Positions 16,365-25,179 are shown, counted from the first letter of the stretch. The stretch is DNA of 32,548 nucleotides from CALGSZ01 sp042408955 (GCA_042408955.1 JBHOQQ010000190.1:1-32548); one strand, 5' to 3'. The notes: generated from the letters alone by a model not told the origin. Translations and numbers: made by a program.

Positions 16365-17450
16365 TTACGGTACCACACCTGAGATGATGATCGACTCGAT
16401 CACCGGCCGCGGCGGCCCAAATGTGGCGGGAGGATCCTCGAAGCCCGCGGCAATCACGACCGTCAGGTCCAACTCAGGGACAATGTAGACATATTGCCCT
16501 CCGAATCCGAGCGCAAAGGCGGCGTGGTAGGCCGTAGCATCGGTTACCCACCACTGATAGCCGTATCTGGCTCCCCCGGTGGCATCACCATCGCTTTGGA
16601 CTGAGATCGCCTCGCGCACATATGCTGCCGGCACGATTTGGCGATCCTCCCATCGCCCTTCATTGAGATAGAGCTCACCCAGCTTCGCCATGTCCCGTGG
16701 AGTCAGCTCCAATCCGAACCCGCCGCTCGCTTCGCCTTGTGGCGACCGTTGCCAGGCAGGCCGGGGAATGCCCAGCGGATCGAAGAGCTTCTCCTGCGCG
16801 TAGTCTGCGGTGTCCTGCCTGGTTACTTCGCTGAGGATGATGGACAAGATGTGTGACCCACCTGAGTTGTAGGTGTAGACCGTGCCCGGCTCGGCGATCA
16901 CCGGCAAACTGAGCGTGAGCCGTGCCCAGTCGTCGCTGCCGATGATCCGCCAGTAATCGGTGTGGATATCCCATGCCCAGCCCGAGGTCATGGTGAGCAG
17001 ATGGCGGACAGTGATGTCGCGGGTGCGAGGGTCGGCCTCCGGGGGAATGCGGTGCGGGATCAACTCGCCGAGTGTCTGATCAAGGCGAAGCCGCCCTTCG
17101 CCTTCGGCGATCCCGATCAACGTGCCGATCACGCTCTTGGTGATGGACCGGATCTTGACCGGATCGTTCCTGCGATACCGGTCTCCAAAATAGCGCTCGT
17201 GCACGATATACCCATGCCGAACAACAACGAGACCGGTGACGTGGGGCAAATCCCGCGCGATGACATCGCCGGCCATTCGCACCGCTGCCCGGTCCACTCC
17301 CAAGCGGGCTGGACCAGCCTTGCGCCACGCCTCGGTTGGCCAGTAATCGCGTGCCGGCTGAGCCATGACCGGCGAAGGGACCGACGCCGCACCGGCGATG
17401 GCGAGCGCCACGATCATGAGATATCCAAGGCATCGGCGTAGGCGGGTCAC
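16365..17450 (-). CDS. Serine hydrolase of the beta-lactamase class C/esterase fold, exported
   Basis: A 361-residue protein with a signal peptide (about residues 1-30, LMIVALAIAGAASV, then VMAQP). The catalytic Ser-x-x-Lys is SITK at 102-105. The second motif is Tyr194-Asn195-Ser196 in YTYNSGGSHIL. The third region is GFGGQYVYI near the C-terminus, in place of KTG. This combination fits the broad family of penicillin-binding-protein-like esterases and peptidases, and does not establish beta-lactamase activity. GTG 17450 has AGAGGA seven bases upstream. It lies upstream of, and in line with, the DUF5682 operon, but that operon has its own promoter. Confidence 0.88.
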   Translation of the reverse strand: MTRLRRCLGYLMIVALAIAGAASVPSPVMAQPARDYWPTEAWRKAGPARLGVDRAAVRMAGDVIARDLPHVTGLVVVRHGYIVHERYFGDRYRRNDPVKIRSITKSVIGTLIGIAEGEGRLRLDQTLGELIPHRIPPEADPRTRDITVRHLLTMTSGWAWDIHTDYWRIIGSDDWARLTLSLPVIAEPGTVYTYNSGGSHILSIILSEVTRQDTADYAQEKLFDPLGIPRPAWQRSPQGEASGGFGLELTPRDMAKLGELYLNEGRWEDRQIVPAAYVREAISVQSDGDATGGARYGYQWWVTDATAYHAAFALGFGGQYVYIVPELDLTVVIAAGFEDPPATFGPPRPVIESIIISGVVP

Positions 17451-17610
17451 GGCTTATCCTCTTGACGCGACGGGGTGGAATGGACCGGTCGGTGCGGGGC
17501 CTCGTGCCGCGGAATCAGGCTGGCGTTGTGCCGGCGCCTGGCCTGCTCACCGCTGGAGCATGAGCGCCTATCCAGGAGGATACTCGGCCAAAACCAAAAG
17601 GAGGGAAGAT

Positions 17611-17775
17611 TTGAACGAACGACAACGTCGCGCAAGGGACGACTTGGCGCCGCCCGTCACGCGCTGGGAGAAGCCTGGCCCTGCGCGGCCGCGCGGCCCC
17701 GGCGCTGATATGCAAGGCGTAGGATTTCCTGCAGATCATCATCGGTCAGCAAAATGGTCTCGTAGGTGTTGCTGA
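17611..17775 (+). CDS. Possible small protein with TTG start (speculative)
   Basis: TTG 17611 is preceded by a full AAAGGAGGG ribosome site five bases upstream. It opens a 54-codon frame with a charged start (NERQRRARDDL) that ends at 17775. The last 120 bases run antisense to the 89-residue gene at 17657-17926, and the C-terminal part looks like an antisense shadow. The strong ribosome site is the only real support. Confidence 0.2.
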   Translation: MNERQRRARDDLAPPVTRWEKPGPARPRGPGADMQGVGFPADHHRSAKWSRRCC

Positions 17776-17926
17776 TGGCCCCGTGGGCGTGGCGGCCCTG
17801 GATGATGATTCCGTGCTCGTGCTCCCAAATGCGAATGTCGCGTAACTGTCGCTCATCAAGCAGAGCGCCGATCGCGCGGAGCACGTCCTGATAATCGGTG
17901 CGCGACAAGCCCTCGAACAGCTTCAT
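17657..17926 (-). CDS. Small hypothetical protein, shares a domain with its upstream neighbour
   Basis: An 89-residue cytoplasmic protein of unknown function. It has a helical start (YQDVLRAIGALLDER), a beta pair (RIWEHEHGIIIQGR) and a C-terminal LTDDDLQEILRLAYQRRG. The same order (LLDxR, then GxxxQG, then LTDD plus a helix) appears in the last 70 residues of the adjacent 176-residue protein, so the two look paralogous. ATG 17926 has GGGAG six bases upstream, and the gene follows its neighbour by 14 bases, so they are co-transcribed. Confidence 0.75.
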   Translation of the reverse strand: MKLFEGLSRTDYQDVLRAIGALLDERQLRDIRIWEHEHGIIIQGRHAHGAISNTYETILLTDDDLQEILRLAYQRRGRAAAQGQASPSA

Positions 17927-17940
17927 GCCGCTCTCCCATC

Positions 17941-18471
17941 CTAGCAGGATGCTAAGACAGCCGCGATCTCGTCATCCGTCAGTTCCCACGACACCAATTT
18001 CAGTCCGGGATGCTCATCGCTTTCGTCAGGTTGGAACCCCTGCACGACAAAGCCGCCCTCAACCTCAAGGATCAGAAGATCGCCATACAGCGGCGCACGC
18101 TGATCCAACAGCATGCCGAGAGCAACCAGCGTCTCTGTCCATGGCCTGGCTGGTTCCACACTTCCGAGCAAGCCAGCCGAACCTGCGCCATCGCTGGGAA
18201 GTGGCGCCACCTGGCCATCGGTTGCAATCTGCAACGTGACTGGAACCCAGCTTGGCTGCCCAAACTGGCTCTCGCGGAATGCTAGCGCGGAGATCAGCGT
18301 CCACTCCCCTGCCATGGCGATGGCAATGTCCTGAAGCGTCAAGCTAGCCCGGTCAAGAGCCCTGCCAATCGCATGGAGCCGGACAGCCCACCCCAGCGTT
18401 GGTGCATCGGTACTGGATGATCCCGGCGCGCTCTGCTTCGTGGCATCAACGCGCCGTCGGAACCATCTCAT
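17941..18471 (-). CDS. Hypothetical protein, C-terminal domain paralogous to next gene
   Basis: A 176-residue protein without signal peptide or membrane segment. The first 95 residues form a separate alpha/beta region. The C-terminal part (about 108-174) has ETLVALGMLLDQR, then EGGFVVQGFQ, then WELTDDEIAAVL. This matches the 89-residue downstream protein in order and spacing. ATG 18471 follows a GGGGGTGG stretch. It lies between the universal stress protein gene and the small gene on the same strand, with 205 bases upstream containing the palindrome CCTGATCAGG (18554-18563). Function unknown. Confidence 0.75.
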   Translation of the reverse strand: MRWFRRRVDATKQSAPGSSSTDAPTLGWAVRLHAIGRALDRASLTLQDIAIAMAGEWTLISALAFRESQFGQPSWVPVTLQIATDGQVAPLPSDGAGSAGLLGSVEPARPWTETLVALGMLLDQRAPLYGDLLILEVEGGFVVQGFQPDESDEHPGLKLVSWELTDDEIAAVLASC

Positions 18472-18676
18472 GGTGCCACCCCCGAGAGGTCGTCATGCTC
18501 CACCCCGAACAAACGGCCCTCTTCCCACGCACAAGAGGACCAAATATAGTGTGCCTGATCAGGACCAGTGGCGGCAGGCTTCCGGGTAACGCCTAAGGTG
18601 GAATTGCTCCTGGCCAACATGGGGGAACTCCGAACAATTCAGGCGGCTCAGCTTCCTCACGGACGATGCATCTGCA

Positions 18677-19672
18677 TCATCCCCGGTGCGCTCCAGGGCG
18701 GGGCCAAGCTGGTAGCTCCTCCACCACTGGCACGACCGTTTCCCTCACCTCACGAACGGGCAGCACCAGTACAGGCACGGCCGTATACCGGACGATCTTG
18801 TCCGCGATGCTGCCGATGCGCCAGAGCCGGGCGCCGCTGCGTCCGCGCGTCGTCATCACGAGGAGATCGCCTGGCCGGCATCGCTCCAAGATCGTCTGCG
18901 CAACGCGACCCTCGACGATCTCCCAATCACTGGTGATGCCGGCCGCGATGAGCGACGCGCAGAGCCGCTCCAGGCGCACCTGCGCATCCAAGCGTGCGCT
19001 CGCAAAGCATTCTTGCCATATCTCCGGGCTGATGGTGGCCTCGTACGCGATAACGGGCGCGCCAATCTCTTCTGGGTCAATGACCGTGATGAGATGAACG
19101 GGTAATTGGAGTCGAGAAGCAAGCTCCTGCGCAACGGGCAGGGCTTGCGCGGCGAGATCCGAGCCATCCAACGGCACCATCAACCGGGTCAATGGCGGTG
19201 GTGAGACACCGATCGTCGTGTCGGTCAGCCGGATCAGGAGCACAGGCCGGTCCGCGTGCCGCGTCACCCGCTCAGCGACGGTTCCCGTGGCCAGGCGTCC
19301 AACGCCCGCGTGCCCGGCGCTGGCTAACACGATCACGCCCGCGTTGAGGCGCTCGGCGACATGCAAGATCTCGGTCGCAGGATCACCGACCTCGGTGAGG
19401 TGGGTTATACGCAGATCAGCCCGGTGCGCGGTCAGCCAGTCAGCAGCACGATGCAGGTCGCGCTGCGCCAGCACCTTGGCCCGCTCCAGCGCCTCCCCAT
19501 CTTGCCACACTTCTTCCGGACCCATCTCGTGCCCATGATCGGGGACGACTTGGAGCAAGATGACCTCGGCTCCCTGCGGTGCCAGGTAGACCACCATTGG
19601 CAGCGTCTGATCGGCCAGCGCCGAGCCGTCATAGGGCACCAGCAAGCGCTCAAACGAAAAGCTTTGGCTCAT
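18677..19672 (-). CDS. Tandem universal stress protein
   Basis: A 331-residue protein made of two UspA domains. Domain 1 starts at FERLLVPYDGSALAD and has VLASAGHAGVGRLATGTVAERV. Domain 2 starts near residue 163 (LTRLMVPLDGSDLAAQ) and ends in MTTRGRSGARLWRIGSIADKIV. Both carry the G-2x-G-9x-G[S/T] nucleotide loop, so ATP binding is likely. Such proteins respond to starvation, oxidants and other stress. ATG 19672 has AAGGA seven bases upstream; the frame extends far upstream without Usp content. It diverges from the MgtA-type ATPase gene across 334 bases. Confidence 0.92.
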   Translation of the reverse strand: MSQSFSFERLLVPYDGSALADQTLPMVVYLAPQGAEVILLQVVPDHGHEMGPEEVWQDGEALERAKVLAQRDLHRAADWLTAHRADLRITHLTEVGDPATEILHVAERLNAGVIVLASAGHAGVGRLATGTVAERVTRHADRPVLLIRLTDTTIGVSPPPLTRLMVPLDGSDLAAQALPVAQELASRLQLPVHLITVIDPEEIGAPVIAYEATISPEIWQECFASARLDAQVRLERLCASLIAAGITSDWEIVEGRVAQTILERCRPGDLLVMTTRGRSGARLWRIGSIADKIVRYTAVPVLVLPVREVRETVVPVVEELPAWPRPGAHRG

Positions 19673-20006
19673 CCCCGTGTCCTTCACCGCCAGTATCGAC
19701 CGAACGACGGAGCGATGACCCGGGCAACGGTGCCCAACAGATATCCCCTGGTCATCTGGGGGCCTCCTTTCATTCCTACCGTTGATGGTCCACCATCCGC
19801 TATGACGAGTGCATGGCGATCCAAGAGCGATCGTTACGGGCGCGCAACAGATGTCATGTGGCAGCCGTCTCCTGGATGCCGGCTGTTCTCCAGTCTGGAT
19901 GACGAGCTTGCTGGCAACGCCGGCAGCAAGGGCGAAGGTGCCAGTATGCTTCGTGCTCGCTGGCGTCGGGAATAGCGGCAATACTGCGATGCGAGAGGCG
20001 AATCGA
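19673..20006. other. Divergent control region between stress protein and P-type ATPase
   Basis: A 334-base gap. It contains CAGAT and ATCTG arms near 19739-19759 and the interrupted palindrome GATGGT-CC-ACCATC at 19784-19797, a possible operator. I see no convincing -10/-35 pair and no M-box-like Mg2+ riboswitch. The ATPase frame stays open upstream to 19809, but that stretch has no family content. Confidence 0.4.
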
Positions 20007-22580
20007 ATGGTTATCCCGATGCTCCAAAACCCGGAACGGCCAGCCCGGCGCACCCGGTGGGAATCGCGAGCCGCAGGAGAGGACGCGACAGCGTGGGAGC
20101 GGCTTGACACAGCGACGCTCCTGGAGCATTTGGGGACGTCGCCCGCGGGGCTCACCAGCGCCGAAGCGCGATCACGCATCGAGCGTGTTGGGCCGAACGA
20201 GCTTGCGACTCGGCCTCACCGCAGCGTGGTGCGCGAGTTTCTTCACCTGTTCGCCAACCCACTTATCGCCATCTTGCTCGTCGCCAGCGCCGTCTCGGCG
20301 ATGCTTGGGGAAACCGTTGATGCGACGCTCATCGTGACCATGGTCGTGATTAGCGTCGGCATCAATTTCCGCCAGGCATTCCAATCTCAGCGAGCGGTTG
20401 ACGCGCTGCGGTCTATGGTTGCTCCCACGGCTCGTGTGCTCCGCGACGGCGAAGAACACGTGATTGACCGGCGCGAGGTGGTGCCCGGCGATGTCGTTCT
20501 TCTGCGCGCTGGCGAAATCGTGCCCGCGGATGGCCGGCTGCTCTCCACCCATGAATTGTTCATCAACGAAGCGGCGCTGACCGGCGAGTCGCTACCTGTC
20601 GAGAAGGATGCGCAGTCCACCGAGTGGAACGCCTACCTGGGCACGCTGGTGATGAGCGGCAGCGCCACCCTGCTTGCCGTTGTGACCGGGCCGGAAACCG
20701 CCTTTGGACGCCTTGCCGAGAGCATCGCGGCCAGAGCGCCGGAGACGGAATTCGAGCGCGGCATTCGACGCTTCTCCCTGTTGATCATGCGGGTCGTCGT
20801 GGCACTGGTGCTCTTTGTCCTGCTCGTCAATCTCGCGCTGCACCGGGATGCAATCGATTCGTTTCTGTTTGCGATCGCTCTGGCGATCGGATTGACTCCA
20901 GAACTCCTGCCCATGGTGATGTCCGTAACGCTGGCAGCCGGCGCGGTGCGCATGGCCAGGCAGCGAGTGATCGTGAAACGCCTGCCGGCGATCCAGAACT
21001 TTGGCAGTATGGATATCTTGTGCAGCGACAAGACGGGAACGCTGACGCAGGGGGAATTTTCGCTTGCGAAGTCACTTGATCCGTTCGGGAAGGAGCACGA
21101 ACGGCTGCTTCACCTGGCGGCGCTGAATAGTGCGTTTGAGAGCGGCATCGCCAGCCCGATGGCTGCCGCGATCCTCGCGGTAGACCAGCCATCGCGGGAG
21201 GTCTGGACCAAGATTGATGAAATCCCCTTCGATTTCACTCGGTGCCGCTCGTCCATCGTCGTCGCCAATGCCGAAACGGGCGAACGCCTGCTGGTCATGA
21301 AGGGCGCTCCAGAAAGCGTTATCGCGATCTCGGGCTCTGTGGAAGCCGATGGTGAGATTCGCCCGCTCACGAGCGAGGCACGCACGGCGATCACCGATGT
21401 GTTTCAGCGCATCAGCGCGGGTGGCTACCGCGCGCTGGGCGTTGCCTGGAAACCCGTGGGGACGGCCACGACCTACGACCGAAGCATTGAGTCCGACATG
21501 ATTTTCGCTGGTTTTGTCACCTTCCGGGATCCACCACGGCCAGAAGCAGGAGCCGCTGTGCACGCCCTCGCTGACGATGGTGTGCGCGTGATGATTCTCA
21601 CCGGGGATAACGAGTTGGTGGCGGCGAGCGTTTGCCGCGATATTGGCTTGCCCCCTGGCAACGTGGTGCTCGGGCGGGACATCGAGGTGCTCGACGAGGT
21701 TGCACTCGGGGCGCTGGCTGAGCAAACCCGTGTCTTTGCGCGCGTGACCCCGGCGCAAAAGAATCGCATCATTCGTGCGCTGCAGCGCCGTGGGCATGTG
21801 GTCGGGTTTCTCGGGGATGGCATCAACGATGCGCCCTCCCTGCATACGGCCGATGTGGGCATCTCCGTGGCGAACGCCACCGACGTGGCTAGGGAATCGG
21901 CTGACATCATTCTTCTGGAGCATGATTTGCAGGTGCTTCACCAGGGCGTGCTGGAAGGGCGGCGCAGCTTCGGCAATGTCATGAAATATATCCTGATGTG
22001 GACAAGCTCGGCGTTTGGGAACATGCTCAGCATGGCGGGCGCGGCCATCGTCCTGCCGTTCCTGCCCATGCTCCCCATTCAAGTGCTGCTGAACAACCTG
22101 CTGTACGAGTTGTCGCAGGTGACGCTCCCGACCGATCGCGTCGATGCCATCTGGATACGCAAGCCGAAGCACTGGGATATCAGCTTCATTGAGCGGTTCA
22201 TGATCACACTTGGCCCAGTCAGCTCGCTCTTCGACTTTCTCACCTTCGGGGCGCTGCTCCACATCTTTCACGCCTCAGAAACGCTGTTCCACACGGGCTG
22301 GTTCGTCGAATCCCTCGCGACGCAGACACTCGTCATCTACGTCATCCGCACAGCGGGCAATCCCCTTCGCAGCTTGCCAAGCAGGTCACTGGCGATCAGC
22401 ACACTGAGCGCGGTGTCCGCTGGCCTCCTGGTCACCCATGGTCCCGTGCGCGGCCTTTTGGGCTTTACGCCGCTGCCATGGCACGTCCTTGCCTTTGTCG
22501 TCGCGGTCACAGCCGTGTATCTGATCTGCGTCGAGGCAGTCAAGCGCCGCGTCTACGGGCAATTTCTGCTTCGTACCTGA
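20007..22580 (+). CDS. mgtA: P-type ATPase, MgtA/MgtB-like (type IIIB) Mg2+ importer
   Basis: An 857-residue membrane ATPase; E. coli MgtA has 898. The actuator TGES is at 192-195, the phosphorylation motif DKTGTLT starts at Asp341, and GDGIND starts at 603. Membrane segment 4 reads LTPELLPMVM and the later segment LPIQVLLNNLLYELSQVTLPTDRVD; both are hallmarks of the type IIIB Mg2+ ATPases. ATG 20007 has GAGAGG eight bases upstream; ATG 19989 is an alternative. It is a single-gene unit, ending 13 bases from the convergent ABC ATPase gene. The cation is inferred from family motifs. Confidence 0.92.
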   Translation: MVIPMLQNPERPARRTRWESRAAGEDATAWERLDTATLLEHLGTSPAGLTSAEARSRIERVGPNELATRPHRSVVREFLHLFANPLIAILLVASAVSAMLGETVDATLIVTMVVISVGINFRQAFQSQRAVDALRSMVAPTARVLRDGEEHVIDRREVVPGDVVLLRAGEIVPADGRLLSTHELFINEAALTGESLPVEKDAQSTEWNAYLGTLVMSGSATLLAVVTGPETAFGRLAESIAARAPETEFERGIRRFSLLIMRVVVALVLFVLLVNLALHRDAIDSFLFAIALAIGLTPELLPMVMSVTLAAGAVRMARQRVIVKRLPAIQNFGSMDILCSDKTGTLTQGEFSLAKSLDPFGKEHERLLHLAALNSAFESGIASPMAAAILAVDQPSREVWTKIDEIPFDFTRCRSSIVVANAETGERLLVMKGAPESVIAISGSVEADGEIRPLTSEARTAITDVFQRISAGGYRALGVAWKPVGTATTYDRSIESDMIFAGFVTFRDPPRPEAGAAVHALADDGVRVMILTGDNELVAASVCRDIGLPPGNVVLGRDIEVLDEVALGALAEQTRVFARVTPAQKNRIIRALQRRGHVVGFLGDGINDAPSLHTADVGISVANATDVARESADIILLEHDLQVLHQGVLEGRRSFGNVMKYILMWTSSAFGNMLSMAGAAIVLPFLPMLPIQVLLNNLLYELSQVTLPTDRVDAIWIRKPKHWDISFIERFMITLGPVSSLFDFLTFGALLHIFHASETLFHTGWFVESLATQTLVIYVIRTAGNPLRSLPSRSLAISTLSAVSAGLLVTHGPVRGLLGFTPLPWHVLAFVVAVTAVYLICVEAVKRRVYGQFLLRT

Positions 22581-22598
22581 GCAGTGAGGAAGCTCAGG
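22576..22598. terminator. Compact hairpin overlapping two convergent stop codons
   Basis: CCTGAGC (22576-22582) and GCTCAGG (22592-22598) form a seven-pair stem that contains both the MgtA stop and the ABC ATPase stop. The 13-base gap has no other terminator. No T-run follows. Confidence 0.45.
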
Positions 22599-23325
22599 CG
22601 CTAGCGATGGCGGTGCCGGCCGCTGCGGCTTCGGCCCGTGCGCGAGCTGGCTCGTCGCCAATGATCCGGCCATCGAGCATTCTCACCATGCGATCGGCCC
22701 GGCTGGCAACACTCGGATCGTGGGTCACCAGCACGACAGTGAGTCCACGCTCATCCTGCAGGCGTTGGATGAGGTCGAGCACCATGCGCCCAGCTGCGGA
22801 GTCCAGACTCCCAGTTGGCTCATCGGCGAGCAGGATAGGGGGATCATTCGCGAGCGCACGGGCAATGGCGACACGCTGGCGCTCGCCGCCAGAGAGCTGG
22901 GGTGGACGCTGGCGTTCTTTGCCTTCCAAGCCGACCATGGCCAAGAGCTGATGCGCTCGCTCCCGCCGCTGCCTGGCGGACAGACTTCGCTCGAACATCG
23001 GGATCTGCACGTTTTCGCTCGCCGTGAGGGCAGGCAGAAGATTGTGCAATTGGAACACGATTCCAACCTTCCGCGCGCGGTAGCCGGCCAAGTTCCGCAC
23101 CATCGTGAGATCTTGGTCCAACACGTGGATTGAGCCCCGGTCAGGACGATCCAACGCGGCGAGGAGATGCAACAACGTCGATTTCCAACACCCAGAAGGC
23201 CCCATGATGGCCACGAATTCGCCACGCTCGACGGTGAGGTCCACGCCGTTGAGCGCCGGGATGCGACCATGCTCGAAGCTTTTGTGAAGATCGCGCGTAA
23301 CGATGGCTAGCTCGCGACTATTCAT
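22594..23325 (-). CDS. ABC exporter ATPase, MacB/LolD type, with altered Walker A
   Basis: A 243-residue ATPase that pairs with the FtsX-type permease encoded just upstream. Q-loop, LSGGERQRVAIARAL and the Walker B stretch ILLADEPTGSLD are intact, and the His-switch is VLVTHD. The Walker A reads GPSGCWKST (residues 42-50): the invariant Gly before the Lys is Trp47. The codon is TGG where GGG or GGA-type Gly is expected, a single-base change. If real, ATP binding should be severely reduced. A sequencing or assembly error is possible. ATG 23325 has GGAGG ten bases upstream and overlaps the permease stop by eight bases. Confidence 0.9.
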   Translation of the reverse strand: MNSRELAIVTRDLHKSFEHGRIPALNGVDLTVERGEFVAIMGPSGCWKSTLLHLLAALDRPDRGSIHVLDQDLTMVRNLAGYRARKVGIVFQLHNLLPALTASENVQIPMFERSLSARQRRERAHQLLAMVGLEGKERQRPPQLSGGERQRVAIARALANDPPILLADEPTGSLDSAAGRMVLDLIQRLQDERGLTVVLVTHDPSVASRADRMVRMLDGRIIGDEPARARAEAAAAGTAIASA

Positions 23326-24433
23326 GCCGTAGCGCCTCCATTGGGGCGAGACGGACCGCGCGAAATGCAGGATAAGCCGCGCCAAAGAGCGCCACAACGA
23401 CGGCAACCACCAGTGCTCGGATAAAGATGTCCAGCGAGTACGCTGGCTCGAGCAACCCGCGAATCTCCTCGACGAGCAGCACCGCGCGCGTGAGGAGCAC
23501 GCCGAATGTTGTTCCCACCATTGCCGCGACCACGCACAGCACGAGTGATTCTCCGAGGATAAGGCGCAGGATGCGAGAGCCTCGCCAGCCAACGGCCCGG
23601 AGAATGCCGATCTCTCGCGTTCGCTCAAAGACCGACATCACCATGGTGTTCATCACGCCGATGGCTCCGATGCCCACGGCAAGCAATGAAATCGCTAGAT
23701 TCGCCGCGTCGATGATCTGCATCCCCTGATCAACTTTGCCGTAATCCTCCTCAGTGCGGATGCTAACGAGCTGAGGCAGCTCTTGCTCGATGCGGGCTGC
23801 AACCTCGTCCGGATCCTCTCCTGGCTGAACCGTCACGTAGACCACCGTGACGATGCCTTGACGGCCAGCAAGCTCCTGCACGGTGGAGAGGGATGCATAG
23901 GCTCCGTTATCCTGCCAGACCGTGCCGGTTTGGTAGATCCCTACGATGGTGAATGCGCGGTCGCCGATCGCCAGCGTGTCCCCGATGCCGAGGCCAAAGG
24001 TGTTGGCGGCCTGGTAGCCGAGCATCATCTCGTTCGTCGTACCGGGAGCGAGCCGCCGCCCTTCGAGCACGGTGAGCGGCATTTGCGCCAACTGCTCTGG
24101 CTCGATACCAAAGGTGGCGAAATAGGGGATATCACCTACGCGCTTAATAAAGATCAGCACGCCCGTTGCTCGCGCGACTCCTGGCACAGCGGCGACAGCT
24201 TGCCACTGCTCCTCGGGAATACTGCTGAACGAGAGATCTGCTGCTCCCTTCTGGGCCACCATGAAATCGGCATCCCCGGTTCGAATAATCTCGCCAGCGG
24301 TCATCTTCAGGCCGTCAGCGATTACGCCAAGGGCAACCACGGTGGTAATGCCGATGCTAATGCCAAGGATCGTTAGGCCGGTCCGCGTGCGTTGCCGGAA
24401 GAGGTTCTTTACGATCAGCGTGAGAAAGGACAT
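23318..24433 (-). CDS. MacB/FtsX-type ABC transporter permease
   Basis: A 371-residue membrane protein. One N-terminal membrane helix follows a short basic tail (QRTRTGLTILGISIGITTVVALGV). A periplasmic MacB_PCD-type domain spans about 45-240, and three C-terminal helices form the FtsX domain. That domain contains the ERTREIGILRAVGWRGSRI loop and AAYPAFRAVRLAPMEALRHE. Such pairs move lipoproteins, peptides or other envelope substrates by mechanotransmission. ATG 24433 has AGGGG six bases upstream; GTG 24439 is an alternative. A sigma-54-like promoter lies about 800 bases upstream on the same strand (25234-25250). Confidence 0.9.
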   Translation of the reverse strand: MSFLTLIVKNLFRQRTRTGLTILGISIGITTVVALGVIADGLKMTAGEIIRTGDADFMVAQKGAADLSFSSIPEEQWQAVAAVPGVARATGVLIFIKRVGDIPYFATFGIEPEQLAQMPLTVLEGRRLAPGTTNEMMLGYQAANTFGLGIGDTLAIGDRAFTIVGIYQTGTVWQDNGAYASLSTVQELAGRQGIVTVVYVTVQPGEDPDEVAARIEQELPQLVSIRTEEDYGKVDQGMQIIDAANLAISLLAVGIGAIGVMNTMVMSVFERTREIGILRAVGWRGSRILRLILGESLVLCVVAAMVGTTFGVLLTRAVLLVEEIRGLLEPAYSLDIFIRALVVAVVVALFGAAYPAFRAVRLAPMEALRHE

Positions 24434-24587
24434 GGCCACCCCCTGAGCGGCACGTCAGCGCACTCCTGCTCACAGGATAGACTGTGCACGTTCCAGCGAC
24501 ATCGCAAGCGCCGCTGCCGTTATCACAGGCGCATAACAAGGCGGAGTCGACCGGGGCCACGGCGTTCAGGTTGTCGCTGCTTCGCGG

Positions 24588-24604
24588 TTGGCATGCAATT
24601 TGCT
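24588..24604 (+). promoter_or_regulatory. Sigma-54 (-24/-12) promoter candidate
   Basis: TTGGCATGCAATTTGCT matches the TGGCAYG-N4-TTGCW consensus, with GG and GC separated by exactly ten bases (24590-24591 and 24602-24603). Transcription would start near 24615 on the + strand. No convincing gene lies downstream before the hairpin at 24815. Confidence 0.55.
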
Positions 24605-24614
24605 TGACATCTTG

Positions 24615-24850
24615 CTCTGATCGGATCGGGGGAAGCCGTGAGAGCCGAACCCACCTGGTCCGAAGAGAAAACATCCTGCTCGGGGCAACCCTCACCGGCG
24701 CTGACAGGCAGCGCACATCGTCGCAGCCCATTACGGCTCCGCCCGGGCGTGCGACCGGTACCTCAGGAGCCACGTGCGTCCCCTGTTCTCCTCTTTTTCC
24801 CCGAGCAGTCCTGGCGAGTGAGCGGCCCACGGGTCGCTCACTCGGTCTCA
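24615..24850 (+). ncRNA. Candidate sigma-54-dependent non-coding RNA
   Basis: Ends are inferred from the -24/-12 site at 24588-24604 and the hairpin ending at 24844. The interval has no credible protein. The only frame (GTG 24638) runs past the hairpin and lacks family features. There is no direct evidence of transcription. Confidence 0.25.
24815..24844. terminator. Very strong hairpin
   Basis: CGAGTGAGCG (24815-24824) and CGCTCACTCG (24835-24844) pair perfectly. The ten bases between them add a G-T wobble and CCC/GGG pairs around AC. The whole is close to a 14-pair stem with a two-base loop. No T-run follows on either strand. It could end a transcript from either direction. Confidence 0.6.
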
Positions 24851-25056
24851 GGAAAGCGTCCCTCACGGCACGCGCTCGGTTGCGCTGAGACGTCAGTTGG
24901 AGACGTAGCAGATTGCCCAGGGCGGCCGGCAATGATCGGCCAGAGCCGCTGGTCGTGCGAACCGTTCGCGCGGGGCTAAGCTTCCACTCTCTTGTGTTGC
25001 TCAGGATAAACTCAACAAAGGAAGCCGGCTCGTTCTCCGCCGACGATGTCCTCGTT

Positions 25057-25109
25057 AGCCCCCTTTAGGGGGCTTCGTTGTGCTCAGTGCGGGGACTTTA
25101 GCCCCGCAC
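25057..25109 (-). repeat. Two-hairpin repeat, inverted copy
   Basis: AGCCCCCT (25057-25064) pairs with AGGGGGCT (25067-25074), and GTGCGGGG (25087-25094) pairs with CCCCGCAC (25102-25109). Both stems are perfect eight-base matches. On the - strand it has the same order and the same ACAACGAAGCC spacer as 10095-10147. The second stem uses different bases that still pair. Confidence 0.75.
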
Positions 25110-25179
25110 GATGCCGGAACCGTATTACACTGCATGCACCCGTGCTGATGAGGCTCTGCCCTCCAGCAAGCCCGCTCCC

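Noticed and set aside
19809..20006. N-terminal 66-residue extension of the P-type ATPase
   Set aside because: It has no family content or ribosome site and would fill most of the divergent control region; ATG 20007 has GAGAGG upstream.
21072..22271. 399-codon - strand frame opposite the MgtA-type ATPase
   Set aside because: Shadow frame rich in His/Arg/Gln, opposite a clear P-type ATPase.
24602..24625. TTGACA at 24604-24609 as a sigma-70 promoter
   Set aside because: No usable -10 lies 16-18 bases downstream (the sequence is CGGGGG-like).
24638..24979. 113-codon + strand frame with a GTG start downstream of the sigma-54-like site
   Set aside because: Composition is Pro/Arg/Ser-rich without domains, and the frame runs through the strong hairpin. 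A non-coding transcript explains the region better.
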